A stretch of DNA of 64,000 bases, taken from positions 1-64,000 of the forward strand of contig CAVUNW010000034.1 in the NCBI GenBank assembly GCA_963742865.1, in the 5' to 3' direction. This document shows, one piece after another, positions 17,362 to 26,268 of the stretch (the first letter of the stretch is position 1; each line of letters opens with the position of its first letter). Source of the stretch: Bog-532 sp963742865. GTDB taxonomy: Bacteria > Actinomycetota > Actinomycetes > Streptosporangiales > Streptosporangiaceae. Under the pieces are notes generated by a model that was not told where the DNA came from, made no database searches, and was given only the letters and a program-made list of their open reading frames with translations. A program made the position numbers and the translations under genes.

Positions 17362-18577
17362 TCACTTCACGCCGATGATGCCGAACTGCGCGAGGATCCA
17401 CAGGATCGGGCTGGTCACCCGGTAGGGGCGGATGCCGCGGCCGGACACGCGGTTATCCGCGGTGGGTGATTCGCCGAGCGCGGATACTCCGAAATAGCGG
17501 TAGTGGCGATAGTTCAGCTGGGCGATCTGGTCGATCCGGGAGCCGTTCCACCGGGCCAGCAGCCGCTGCATCTCGGTGTGCACCTCGAGGCTGTCGCGGT
17601 CGTCGAAGTACGGCGTGTCCGGCGGCGGGCGGAGCAGCGGGCTGGTGTCCTTCAGGTCACCCAGGAGCGCGTCCATCTTGGTGAACACGATGGCGAGCGG
17701 CTTGCTGATCCGCTCATTCGGCTTCTTCACCTGGGTGGCCATGATCAGGTCGGTGACGTTTTCCAGCACGTTGGCCGGCTCGTCGTCAGTGGTGCCGGGC
17801 GTCGGCAGCCGGGTCTCGGCCGCCGCCAGTCCCCGCGCCCCGGGCATCTGCAGCGGATCCAGCAGGAGCAGGATGCCGTCGGCCGCGGCCAGATAGCGGA
17901 CGTTCTGCTCCACGGACCGTGCCGACCGCAGGTCCTCACCGGCGGTGTCGAAGAACGACAGCAACGTACGCTGCGGCTCGCCGCGGCCGGCTGAGGCCCA
18001 GCCGGCTCCGCGGCCCCGCGGCGGCGCCGCGGCCTTCGGTCGTGAACCGGAAGACGAGCGGTGCCCGGTCAGGCGTCCTGGCGGCGGGCGTGGTCGGCGC
18101 CAGGAGATCCGAATCGCGGTACATCGGCCGCTCGTAGTCCCGGGTGAACCGCTCCCGGGTGGAGTCGTCCGCGCCGGTGATCGCGGCGTTCAGCCGCTGA
18201 CCGGTCTGGTGCATCAGTTCGTGGACGAGCACGGTCATGAACACCGTCTTGCCCGCTTCCTTGGCGCCGACCGGCACGATCAGGCGGCTGGGCACCTTCC
18301 CGAAGTGCACGGGCAGGCGGCTGTGGCAGACCGGGCAGATGCGGATCGTGGTCTCGCCGCCGCACTCGGGGCAGGACGCCGAGCTCCGCCGCCCGTCGCC
18401 GGCGAACGGCGGCGGCAGCGGCTCGGTGAAGCCGGTGCGGGCCCGCAGCACCGGGTCGGCTTCCGCGGCGCAGTGCCGGCCATGCCGGCTGATCCTGCCG
18501 GTGCACCGGAACCAGATATCCGCGGCGGAGATCTGCTCGTAGCAGTACGGGCAGTACAGCGGTGCTCCCAGCCTCAT
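17362..18577 (-). pseudogene. Zinc-ribbon GTPase A (double-GTPase type), one frameshift
   Basis: A gene of about 405 codons starts at ATG 18577 (ATGA overlap with the FN3 gene stop). The N-terminus carries paired Cys motifs (CPYCYEQI, then CPECGG and CPVCHS), followed by the P-loop PVGAKEAGKT. After a frame change near 17985 the sequence continues as TLLSFFDTAGEDL (G3) and VFTKMD (G4), then to the stop at 17362. The length is 3n+1, so a single inserted base explains the break. Every other gene in the operon is well kept, so the gene may be intact in the living strain. Unlike GTPase B it has no membrane segment and has a canonical TKxD motif. Confidence 0.8.
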
Positions 18578-21218
18578 CGGATCCTCATCTCGGCCGCGGG
18601 CGGCGGGAACAGCAAGATGCCCGCCTGCCCGTGGTGGCCGTCGGCAGCGTGATCGCCGGATACGGGGTCGACGAAGCACGCCAGCCAGACCGGCCGCGCC
18701 GTCACCTCCACGGCGAGCGTCACCGGCTGGCCGGGCGCGATGGGCTGCGGCGCGGCTCGCAGCACCGTTTCCCCGTCGGCCGGGTCGTCCGGAGCGTACG
18801 GGCCGGTGGACTGCACGACGAGGAGGGCGGGCAGCTGGATTTCCCGTTCGGCGGACAGCTCGATAAGCCGCTGCTGCGGGTGCCAGCGGCTGGCCCGGCG
18901 GATCCGGTAGTGCACCGCCACCCCCCGGGCGGGCACCCGGATCTGGGCCCCGGGTGAGCTGAGCCGGCCGCCGGGCTCCGGGTACAGTGCCTCCGGGTAC
19001 AGTGCGCGGACCTCGATGGCCACCTCGCCGGCTCCCACCGTGATCGCCGTGCCGCCCTCGTCGTTGTAGACGCGGCGGGAGCAACGGTGCTCACCACCCG
19101 GCCAGCGCACCAGCGCATCGGTCGCCCCGGCGGGCCACACCCAGGCCAGCCGCACGTCGTCGTGCATCCGGCGCGCGCTCAGCCCGCGGACCGGTTCGGC
19201 CAGCCGGACCTCCGTGGCCTCGCCCACCACCGACACGTTGCGCCCCATCGTCAGGGGCAGCAGGTAGTGGCGGCCGGGGGGCAAGCGCAGTTTGAGCGCC
19301 TCGCGGCCGCCGGGACCGCGTCGCGGCACCCCGGAGACGATCCTGAGCCGGGCCGTCTCACCGGGCCGCAGCTGGGTGCCGGCCGTCCAGGGTGGCGGCT
19401 TGCCGCCGAGCGCCAGCCGCACCTGCCCGTACGGCGGCGGCGTCCAGCGGGCCACGACGATGCCGTCCGTGGGGCCGGTGATCTCCAGATCGGTGACGGC
19501 TTCGGGGGTGGGCTCGGCGACCGCCCGCTCGACGATCCCGCCCGATAGGCGCTGACCGCCCGGGGTGCGGTAGGCCGTCACGATCCGGTAGTAGTACTCG
19601 GTCCCGGTGCGCAGCCCGGTATCGGTGAACCCGCATCGCGCCGCCTCGACGGGTGTCCCGTCGTCCAGCCCCTGCGGCGCGCGGTCCTGGTCGCGGATCA
19701 CCAGGACGTGGTCCGCGCCCGGGTACGGCTGCCAGGTGACGGCCACCGAGGTCTCGGTGGCCAGTACGGACACGTCGGTGACGTCCGGGGTGAACATTGT
19801 CGGCGGCGTGACGGCGGGCGGCGACCAGGCCTGGCCGCCGCGGCTGGCGAAGACGCTGTAGAACAGCTCCGCCCCCGGCGGCGCGCCGGTGTCTTCGGCG
19901 CGGTACTGCCCGGTCAGCGTCACCACCGCGGTGCCCTCGTCGGGCGAAGCGGGCGGCAGGTCCTGGCCGCGCATCACCCGGTACTGCACGCCACCGTCGG
20001 GGCTGGGCATCCAGGTGACCACCACGCGGTCCCCGTCCAGCCGGGCGGTCGCCTGGCGGGGCGGCGGAGGCGGCAGCGCGGCCAGCTGCCCAGACAGGCT
20101 GGTGTCGTCGCGGGCCAGGTTCACGGCCTCGGCCAGCAGGCGCGCCGCCTGCTCGGGGCCTTCGGCGCCGGCCCGCCGGCCGAGCTCGCTGACCTCGGCG
20201 TCCAGCGCGGCCAGGCGCTCGTGCAGCGGATCGGTGGCCGGCAGCCCGCCCGCCAGTTGCTGCGCGCCGCGCAGCCGGCCCGCGGCCAGTTCGTTCATGA
20301 TCTGCTGGCGCAGCGCTTCCAGCGTGTCCGGGGCCAGCACCGCGGCCGCGATCAGCCCGGCCTCGTCCTCGTCCAGGCCGAGCTCGGCGGCCTGACTGGC
20401 CATGCCCCGCTGCAGGAAGCCGGCCCGCGCCAGCTGCCGCAGCGGTTCGGCGACCTCGGACAGCAGCAGTGCGTCCAGCTCCCCGGGCTGGCGCGCCGCC
20501 GCGCGCAGGATGGCCAGGACGTTCTCGCTGAGCGCCTTGGCCGGATCCGTGTAGGGCAGCGCGCCCACCCGGTCCCGCGCCGCGGCGATCGTCTCCTCGT
20601 CCAGCGACCGCCCGTCGGCCAGCCGGAACCCGTCCAGGACCCGGAAGCCGCCGGATACGGCATCACCGAAGACAACCTCGGCCGATAGCGACCGGCCCAG
20701 GTTCTTGAGGTATCTGGCCAGGTCGGCCTGCTTGGGGTGCGGGGCCGGGGGCAGCGACGGGAACTGCCTGACCACTTTGACCCCCGCCGCGCGCAGCGCC
20801 CCCGCGACCTCGGCGTCGCTGACGCCCCCGCCGGCGGCATCGCGCAGCCGGGTCACCGTGGCCGGGCCGGCGTGCGTGGCCGCGCCCGCTTCGGTTTCGG
20901 CCAGCCGCCGCAGCCGGTCCATGGTTTCCTGGCGGGCGTGCGCCTGGCGCTCCGCGAAACGTCTCAGCGTGAGCCGCCCGCTGCGTTCCAGCGTGCCGTG
21001 CGCGGTGATCAGGGCGCGGGCGAGCGGAGCGTAGGTCCGGTTGTTCGCCAGCTCACGCCAGTAGCCGACGACCATATCGACGTGCCGGGTGAAGAGCGCC
21101 GGATCGGTGATACCGGGCGGCAGGCCGTACCGCACGTACAGGTCCGGGGAGGGACGTTGCCCGACCTCCGCGCCGGGTCCAGTACGTCGCGGCGGTACCG
21201 CTCCCGGTCCCAGTCCAC
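18574..21218 (-). CDS. Large fibronectin type III protein of the Hsp70-GTPase operon (one frameshift near its start)
   Basis: About 881 codons from GTG 21218, which directly abuts the Hsp70 stop. The first ~24 codons (MDWDRERYRRDVLDPARR, then NVPP) join the rest only if one base is added to the run at 21146-21149. From RYGLPPGITDP onward the frame is open to 18574. Residues ~30-370 are alpha-helical and match no domain I recognise. Then come three fibronectin-III-like repeats (VVVTWMPSPDG, VAVTWQPYPGADH, VVARWTPPPYGQV) and a beta-rich C-terminus. No signal peptide is visible, so a cytoplasmic role as a scaffold or substrate sensor for the Hsp70/GTPase partners is inferred. Contains a 15-bp tandem duplication (18976-19005). 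Confidence 0.75.
18976..19005. repeat. 15-bp perfect tandem duplication in the FN3 gene
   Basis: CTCCGGGTACAGTGC occurs twice head to tail, encoding the repeated pentapeptide seen as ALYPEALYPE on the minus strand. The frame is preserved. Confidence 0.9.
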
Positions 21219-22844
21219 CTATCCGTTCACCTCGTAGCGGGCCACAGCGCTGGTGGCCCGCTGCACCTCGGCCTCGTCGAGACCGCCGATCTGGATCTCG
21301 AACCGCACCTCGCGCCCGGAGTCGGCTTCCCGGCCGTGCACCTTCAGCAGCCCGGTTTCGGTCATGTGGAAGATCACCTGGAACGGCGTCCCGGCCGGCC
21401 GGGACGGCAGCTCGCTGAGCACGCCCTCGCCGATGTGTGTGTTGTGCTCCAGGTCTTCGGAGGCAACCGAACCAGCCTGTTCCCAGACCTCCAGATTGAC
21501 CTCCCGCTGATCGTCCTTGACCGTGCGGAACGTCTCCGGTCCGGTGTCGGCCGGGAGCGGGGTGTTCGCCGTGAGCAGGTGGACGATGTAGTGCCGGGCG
21601 CGGTGCGGGTCCGTGGCGAACAGCGGGTCCTTGCTGTCGACCACCTTGAGCCCGAAGGCGCGCGGCACGACCGTGGCCACCCGCTTGCGGGCGATGCTGC
21701 GGACCTGCTCCTCGCTCATCCCGAGCTGGTCCGCGACCTCCTGGGTGGTGCCGGCGTCGTCCCCCTCGCCAGCAGACGCGCCCTCCTTCACCTTCCGCAT
21801 GAGGGCGAACAGGGCGGCGCCCTTGGCCACGGCCAGGTGCGGGTCCTGCAGCCGGGCCTTCAGCCCGAACCGCTCCTTCAGCGCGCGGGCGATGGCCGGC
21901 GTGATCGTCATGCCGCCGACCAGCAGCACGTCGTCGAAGTGCTCGACGCCCTTTTCCCGTGCGGTCGCGATCGTCCGCTCGGTGATCTCCATGCTGCGCT
22001 CGAGCAATTCGGACGTGAGCTGCTCCAGACGTTCCCGGGTCAGTTCGAGCGGCACGACCTTTCCGTCGAAGCGCACGTTGTACCGGCGGGTCTGAGTGGC
22101 ACTGAGCTGTTTCTTGAGCTGCTCCGCCGAGGTGGCCAGCTCCTGCATGAACTGCTCGTCGGAAGCAGGGTCGAGCTGCGGGTGCTGCTCGGTGAAGCCG
22201 TCGAGCAGGAAATTGATGACCGCGGTGTCCCAGTCGGCCCCGCCCAGGTGGTGGTTGCCGTCGGTGCAGACGACCTGTATGTCGTCGCCCTCGATGCGGA
22301 TGACGGTGGTGTCGAACGTCCCGCCGCCGAGGTCGTAGATGAGGATGTGCCGCGCGCCGCTGTTTTCCCCGAGCGTCTCGTAGTTCAGCGCGGCGGCCAC
22401 CGGCTCGGCCAGGACATCGAGCACGTTCAGCCCGGCGATCTGCCCGGCCTTGCGGGTCGCCTCGCGTTCCAGCACCCCGAAGTAGGCCGGCACGGTGATG
22501 ACCACATCATGGATCTCCTCACCGGCCTGGTCGCGGGCGGCCCGGGCCAGCTCACGCAGGATCAGCGCCGAGATCGACTCGGGGGTGTGGTCCTGCCCGT
22601 GGAACGCGTAGTGGACGTCCTGGCCCATCTGCCGCTTGATCAGCTCGACGACCAGGTGCGGGGCGAGCAGCGCGGAGTCCTTGGCCTGCCGGCCCACGAC
22701 CACGTTCTCGGGCGACTCGAAGTACACCACCGACGGCGTCGTGTCTTCCCCGACCGCGCTCTTCAGCACGACCGGGCGTCCCGTCTCGTCCACGTACGCG
22801 ATGCAGGAGTAGGTGGTGCCAAGGTCAATGCCGTAGGTAGCCAT
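21219..22844 (-). CDS. Hsp70-family protein, lidless variant
   Basis: A 541-aa chaperone-like ATPase. The N-terminal nucleotide-binding domain keeps GIDLGTTYSCIAY, the phosphate-2 segment IYDLGGGTFDTTVI and the adenosine motif LLVGGMT. A peptide-binding-like beta domain starts near residue 393. Two differences from DnaK stand out. An inserted segment of about 40 residues (353-392, EVADQLGMSEEQVRSIARK) replaces the conserved interdomain linker region. The protein also ends after about 20 residues beyond the beta domain, lacking the helical lid and the EEVD-like tail. The start is 6 bp after the GrpE-like gene. As part of the GTPase operon it is probably a dedicated rather than housekeeping chaperone. 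Confidence 0.9.
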   Translation of the reverse strand: MATYGIDLGTTYSCIAYVDETGRPVVLKSAVGEDTTPSVVYFESPENVVVGRQAKDSALLAPHLVVELIKRQMGQDVHYAFHGQDHTPESISALILRELARAARDQAGEEIHDVVITVPAYFGVLEREATRKAGQIAGLNVLDVLAEPVAAALNYETLGENSGARHILIYDLGGGTFDTTVIRIEGDDIQVVCTDGNHHLGGADWDTAVINFLLDGFTEQHPQLDPASDEQFMQELATSAEQLKKQLSATQTRRYNVRFDGKVVPLELTRERLEQLTSELLERSMEITERTIATAREKGVEHFDDVLLVGGMTITPAIARALKERFGLKARLQDPHLAVAKGAALFALMRKVKEGASAGEGDDAGTTQEVADQLGMSEEQVRSIARKRVATVVPRAFGLKVVDSKDPLFATDPHRARHYIVHLLTANTPLPADTGPETFRTVKDDQREVNLEVWEQAGSVASEDLEHNTHIGEGVLSELPSRPAGTPFQVIFHMTETGLLKVHGREADSGREVRFEIQIGGLDEAEVQRATSAVARYEVNG

Positions 22845-22850
22845 GTCACC

Positions 22851-23438
22851 TCACTGTGAGTGCGGGTGGTCAGGGGTCCCGTCACGAGCGCGAGAATACT
22901 GGTGGAAACGCGCGTGCAGCGGGCGCCGGATCCGGCCGGTGTCGCGCTCGAGGAATCCGGCCGCGACCACCTCCGCCACCGTATTGTGCCGGGATTCGTC
23001 GTCGCATGGCACCACGGCCAGCGGGCGGTGCCGCTCGCGCAGGAAGGGGTCGCCGGGCTCGGCGGAGAAGACCTCGTATCCGCAGCGGTCCAGGATCTGC
23101 GCGACGTCTTCGGCGAACGACCAGAGCAGCGGGTCCGCTTGCCCATCCGCTCCCAGCCGCCGCGCTTCCCGGCTGAGCTGGTCATACAGCCTGATCAGGT
23201 CCGCCACCACGGGCTCCAGCACGACCCGGCCGATCCCGCCGCGGAGCCGCTGGTTCTCCTCGTGCAGGCGGTCGATGAGCGATTCCCGGTGCGCCGAGCG
23301 CCGGTGGAACTCCGACAACTGGCCCTCTACCTTGTCGAAGCGGCCGGCCAGTTCACCCAGGATCGCCATCGCGCCATCCGCCGCGGGGTCCTCCGGAGTC
23401 TCCTCCGGCACGGTTCGATCCTCGTCTTTCTCGGTCAC
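22851..23438 (-). CDS. GrpE-like nucleotide exchange factor
   Basis: A 195-aa protein read from GTG 23438, first gene of the operon. The acidic N-terminus is followed by a coiled-coil stretch (about 25-65, ending HEENQRLRG). A GrpE head domain spans about 70-180: PVVADLIRLYDQL, the conserved LDRCGYEVFSAEPGDPF, and NTVAEVVAAGFLERDTGRIRR, ending RPLHARFHQY. GrpE releases ADP from Hsp70, and its placement 6 bp before the Hsp70-like gene supports a dedicated pair. No DnaJ gene is present here. Divergent from the esterase / ATP-grasp pair across a 195-bp gap. Confidence 0.85.
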   Translation of the reverse strand: MTEKDEDRTVPEETPEDPAADGAMAILGELAGRFDKVEGQLSEFHRRSAHRESLIDRLHEENQRLRGGIGRVVLEPVVADLIRLYDQLSREARRLGADGQADPLLWSFAEDVAQILDRCGYEVFSAEPGDPFLRERHRPLAVVPCDDESRHNTVAEVVAAGFLERDTGRIRRPLHARFHQYSRARDGTPDHPHSQ

Positions 23439-23633
23439 GGCGCCACCTGGGTGCTAAGGACACAACAGAAAAAGCATCGCTCACCTGCAGCAAAGTCACC
23501 AGACCCTCCAGCGCCGCCGTCATGGCGAAAACAAGTATGTTGGCGCCCGCATTCTGATGTCCCGGAAAGCGGGCGGATTAGCTCAGCGACATGCGATGCC
23601 ACCGTTGTCTTCGCCCGGGGGAGCAGGGACGAT

Positions 23634-24425
23634 GTGCGAGTGATGGTCGCGTCGTCCCCGCCCGGCTGGCTCACGGCCCCAGCCGTCCCGGGCCGCAGGG
23701 CGGCGTTCAGCGTGCCGGCCCCGCGCTCGGCGCCGCGGTCGTGGTGCGCACGTGGTCGCCGGGCGACGCGGATGACGGCGAGCCGCTGCCCCTCATCGTC
23801 GCCCACGACGGGCCGGAGTACGACGCGCAGGCGCGGCTCACCCGGTACCTGGCCGCGGGCGTCACCAGCGGCCGGCTGCCGCGGCTGCGGGCGGCGCTGC
23901 TGGCGCCCGGTTCTCCTGGCCAGATGCAGCGGGATCAGTGGTATTCGGCCAGCGCGAGCTACACCCGCGCGCTGGCACTCACGGTCCTGCCCGCGCTGGC
24001 CGGCCGGCTGGCGGTCACCGCGCGGATCGGGATGGGGGCCAGCCTGGGCGCCCTGGCGATGCTGCACGCCCACTGCCGCTACCCGGCCGCGTTCGACGCG
24101 CTGTTCCTGCAGTCCGGCAGCTTCTTCTGCCCGCGCTTCGATAGCCAGGAGCAGGACTTCCGCTACTTCCGCCGGGTGGTCCGGTTCGTGGCCGGCGTCC
24201 GATGACGGCCGGCTGCTGGCCCACCGGATCCCGGTCGTCCTCACCTGCGGCCAGCAGGAAGAAAACGTCCATAACAACCGGCTCATGGCCGCCTGCCTGC
24301 ACGCGGGTGGCTACCCGGGCGGCCTGTACGAGGTGCCCGGCCTGCACAACTTCACCGCCTGGCGCGACGCCTTCGACCCGTATCTCACCTGCCTGCTCCG
24401 GCAGGTCATGAGGGAGCCCCGATGA
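23634..24425 (+). pseudogene. Esterase (enterochelin-esterase-like alpha/beta hydrolase), two frameshifts
   Basis: A gene of about 264 codons starts at GTG 23634 behind GAGCAGGGA. PGWLTAPAVPGRRAAFSVPAP is read in the starting frame. A missing C in the C-run near 23720 shifts to VVVRTWSPGDAD, LPLIVAHDGPEYD, the nucleophile elbow GASLGALAM and LQSGSFFCPRFD. Near 24200 the frame returns to LAHRIPVVLTCGQQEEN and the final His in GLHNFTAWRD. The architecture is that of Fes/EsD-like esterases. The stop overlaps the ATP-grasp start as ATGA, so the two proteins are coupled. Pseudogene or indel errors; the neighbouring ATP-grasp gene is intact. Confidence 0.75.
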
Positions 24426-25675
24426 CCCGTACCCGGCACCTGGTCGGCCTGCTGCTCGGCACCGAGGAAGACTGGCCCGCGGCGTTCGAGGAGATCCTGC
24501 GGCGGCTGGGCCCAGTGGCCGGCCCGGGCGGCACCCGGCACACGGTCGATTGTGAGCGGATCACCATCGAGCCGTTCAGCCTGCGCGACCGGCCCCGCTA
24601 CCACCTCGTCATCGACCGCCTCGCGTACTGGTACTACGTTCCGCGCGAATGGCTGAAGAAGGCCGCCCTGATGGACGACGTGTACCCGCTGAACAGCCCG
24701 TTCACGTTCCAGTCGATGGAGAAGCACGCCGCCTACTGCGCCATGATGCGGCTGGGCCTCCAGGTGCCCGAGACCGTGCTCGTGCCGTTCAAGAACCCGG
24801 TGGACAACGAGCGCTACGCCCACACCGCGGCCACCTACAACAAGCCGTTCGACCTGGACGCCATCGCGGAGCAGATCGGCTACCCGCTGTTCATGAAGCC
24901 GTACGACGGCGGCGCCTGGCGCGGCGTGTCCCGCATCAACAACCCGGCCGAGCTGCACGCCGCCTACGACCAGAGCGGCGAGATGCTGATGCACCTGCAG
25001 AAGGCCGTCGACGACTACGACGTCTTCGCCCGGGCACTGTCCATCGGCGCCGAGACCATGGTCATGCGGTTCCAGCCGGATCAGCCCATGCACCTGCGGT
25101 ACGCCGTCGACCACAGTTTCCTGTCCCCGCAGGCCGGTACCGAGGTGGTGACGATCGGGCGGCTGGTCAACGCGTTCTTCCGCTGGGAGTTCAACTCCTG
25201 CGAGGTCCTGGTGAAGGACGGCGTGGTGTACCCCATCGACTACGCCAACGCCTGCCCGGACGTGTCCCTCACCAGCCTGCACTACTACTTCCCGTGGGCG
25301 ATCAAGGCGCTGGTCAAGTGGTGCGCCTTCGTACTGGTGACGGGGCGGCGGCCGCGGCTCGACCTGGAGACCGAGCGTTACTTCGCCATCGCCGGCGCGG
25401 CCGGCGCCAGTTACGGGGAGAAGCTGGCGGCCTACCGGGAACTGGCCGACGCCTACTTCGACTCCGACCGCTACCAGGATTTCTGCGCCCGCAGCCTCCC
25501 GCATCTGGACGAGCTGGTCCTGGACTGGGTGGCCGGCCCGGGCTTTGACCGGCTGCTGGTCGATACGGTCCGGTCGGTCTACCCGGATCACGAGCACGAC
25601 CGGTTCGTCGCCCACCTGCGCGGCCTGCTGAGGCTCTGGGTCCAGGACGAGAACACCCGCCTGCGCACCGCGTGA
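24422..25675 (+). CDS. ATP-grasp family ligase
   Basis: A 417-aa cytoplasmic protein. Residues ~95-290 have the ATP-grasp layout: a helical lead-in (FQSMEKHAAYCAMMRLGL, then PETVLVPFK) and the nucleotide-binding lysine strand YPLFMKPYDGGAW. A later metal-binding strand reads VVYPIDYANACPD. The substrate is unknown; ATP-grasp enzymes join a carboxylate to an amine or thiol through an acylphosphate. It is translationally coupled to an esterase, a pairing that suggests ligation and hydrolysis of the same ester or amide product. A specialised metabolite or a peptide tag are alternatives. Confidence 0.8.
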   Translation: MTRTRHLVGLLLGTEEDWPAAFEEILRRLGPVAGPGGTRHTVDCERITIEPFSLRDRPRYHLVIDRLAYWYYVPREWLKKAALMDDVYPLNSPFTFQSMEKHAAYCAMMRLGLQVPETVLVPFKNPVDNERYAHTAATYNKPFDLDAIAEQIGYPLFMKPYDGGAWRGVSRINNPAELHAAYDQSGEMLMHLQKAVDDYDVFARALSIGAETMVMRFQPDQPMHLRYAVDHSFLSPQAGTEVVTIGRLVNAFFRWEFNSCEVLVKDGVVYPIDYANACPDVSLTSLHYYFPWAIKALVKWCAFVLVTGRRPRLDLETERYFAIAGAAGASYGEKLAAYRELADAYFDSDRYQDFCARSLPHLDELVLDWVAGPGFDRLLVDTVRSVYPDHEHDRFVAHLRGLLRLWVQDENTRLRTA

Positions 25676-25712
25676 TCCGCCCGCGGGCCGCAAAATTTTC
25701 TCCGCCGCATTG

Positions 25713-25738
25713 AACCGTTTGGCGGGTCCGCGTCGTAT
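25713..25738 (+). promoter_or_regulatory. Possible ECF-type promoter
   Basis: AACC at 25713-25716 and CGTAT at 25734-25738 are separated by 17 bp, resembling the AAC / CGT-type promoters used by ECF sigma factors. It lies 40 bp before the short zinc-finger anti-sigma-like gene and 0.5 kb before the ECF sigma gene. A weak match on sequence alone. Confidence 0.3.
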
Positions 25739-25777
25739 CAGCCACAGCGATACTCGGCCGCGCGCAAGGAGGGTTCG

Positions 25778-26047
25778 ATGGTCGCTGATGACCACTGCCC
25801 GCCAGGCGGCAGGCCAGAAGTTGCCGGGTGGGTGCTGGGTGCCATGGAACCGGATGCCGTTCTGGATTTCGGCGATCATCTCCTGATCTGCGGTGAATGC
25901 CAGGCCGCCGTTGCGGAAGTGGAGGCTGCGGCTGTGATGCTGCTCACGCCGCAACTGCTCCCGACTGCGGAGCCCCCGGACGATCTGATGGCCCGCACCC
26001 TGGCTCGTGTCCAGCAGGCAGCCCGGCGCGATAACACGGCGCGGTAG
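25778..26047 (+). CDS. Short zinc-finger anti-sigma-like protein (ZAS domain only)
   Basis: An 89-aa soluble protein starting at ATG 25778 behind AAGGAGGG. It has the zinc anti-sigma pattern His34-x3-Cys38-x2-Cys41 (FGDHLLICGECQ) and GWVLG at 17-21. These occupy exactly the same residue numbers as in the RskA-like protein encoded downstream, but there is no membrane segment or C-terminal domain. It ends soon after a helix (DDLMARTLARVQQAARR). Lying 222 bp before the sigma gene on the same strand, it may be a second, soluble anti-sigma factor or an antagonist of the full one. Confidence 0.7.
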   Translation: MVADDHCPPGGRPEVAGWVLGAMEPDAVLDFGDHLLICGECQAAVAEVEAAAVMLLTPQLLPTAEPPDDLMARTLARVQQAARRDNTAR

Positions 26048-26069
26048 CAGGCCCACCGCAGCGTTTCAA

Positions 26070-26085
26070 TGTGGTGAATATCACA
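26070..26085. promoter_or_regulatory. CRP/GlxR-like binding site upstream of the sigma gene
   Basis: TGTGGTGAATATCACA matches the CRP-family consensus TGTGA-N6-TCACA at nine of ten defined positions. It lies between the short anti-sigma-like gene and the ECF sigma gene, in a 221-bp gap. Actinobacterial Crp/GlxR proteins use this consensus, but occupancy is untested. Confidence 0.4.
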
Positions 26086-26268
26086 CGCATCCTGCCGTGA
26101 TTGGGGTACTCAAGCCATACAGGACTAGCTGTCTGTGACGAAATGATAAGAAAAAGTGGTCGGCAGGGAGGGTGCCGGGGTCACTGGGTGGGGGAGGGCA
26201 TTTCCTAGGGGCAGGGTGTTCAGCCATCCAGCGGACTGGCGTCGTACCCATTCAGGTGGGGGAGCCTG

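Noticed and set aside
21336..22859. A 507-codon plus-strand open frame across the Hsp70 gene
   Set aside because: Mirror image of the Hsp70 coding frame; no motif or ribosome site.
13385..23438. Prophage or integrative element as an explanation for the unusual operon
   Set aside because: No integrase, recombinase, tRNA, flanking direct repeats or phage structural genes; GC content matches the neighbourhood.
21219..23438. Housekeeping dnaK-grpE operon
   Set aside because: No dnaJ or hspR, the Hsp70 lacks the lid and C-terminal tail, and the genes continue without a gap into FN3/GTPase genes.
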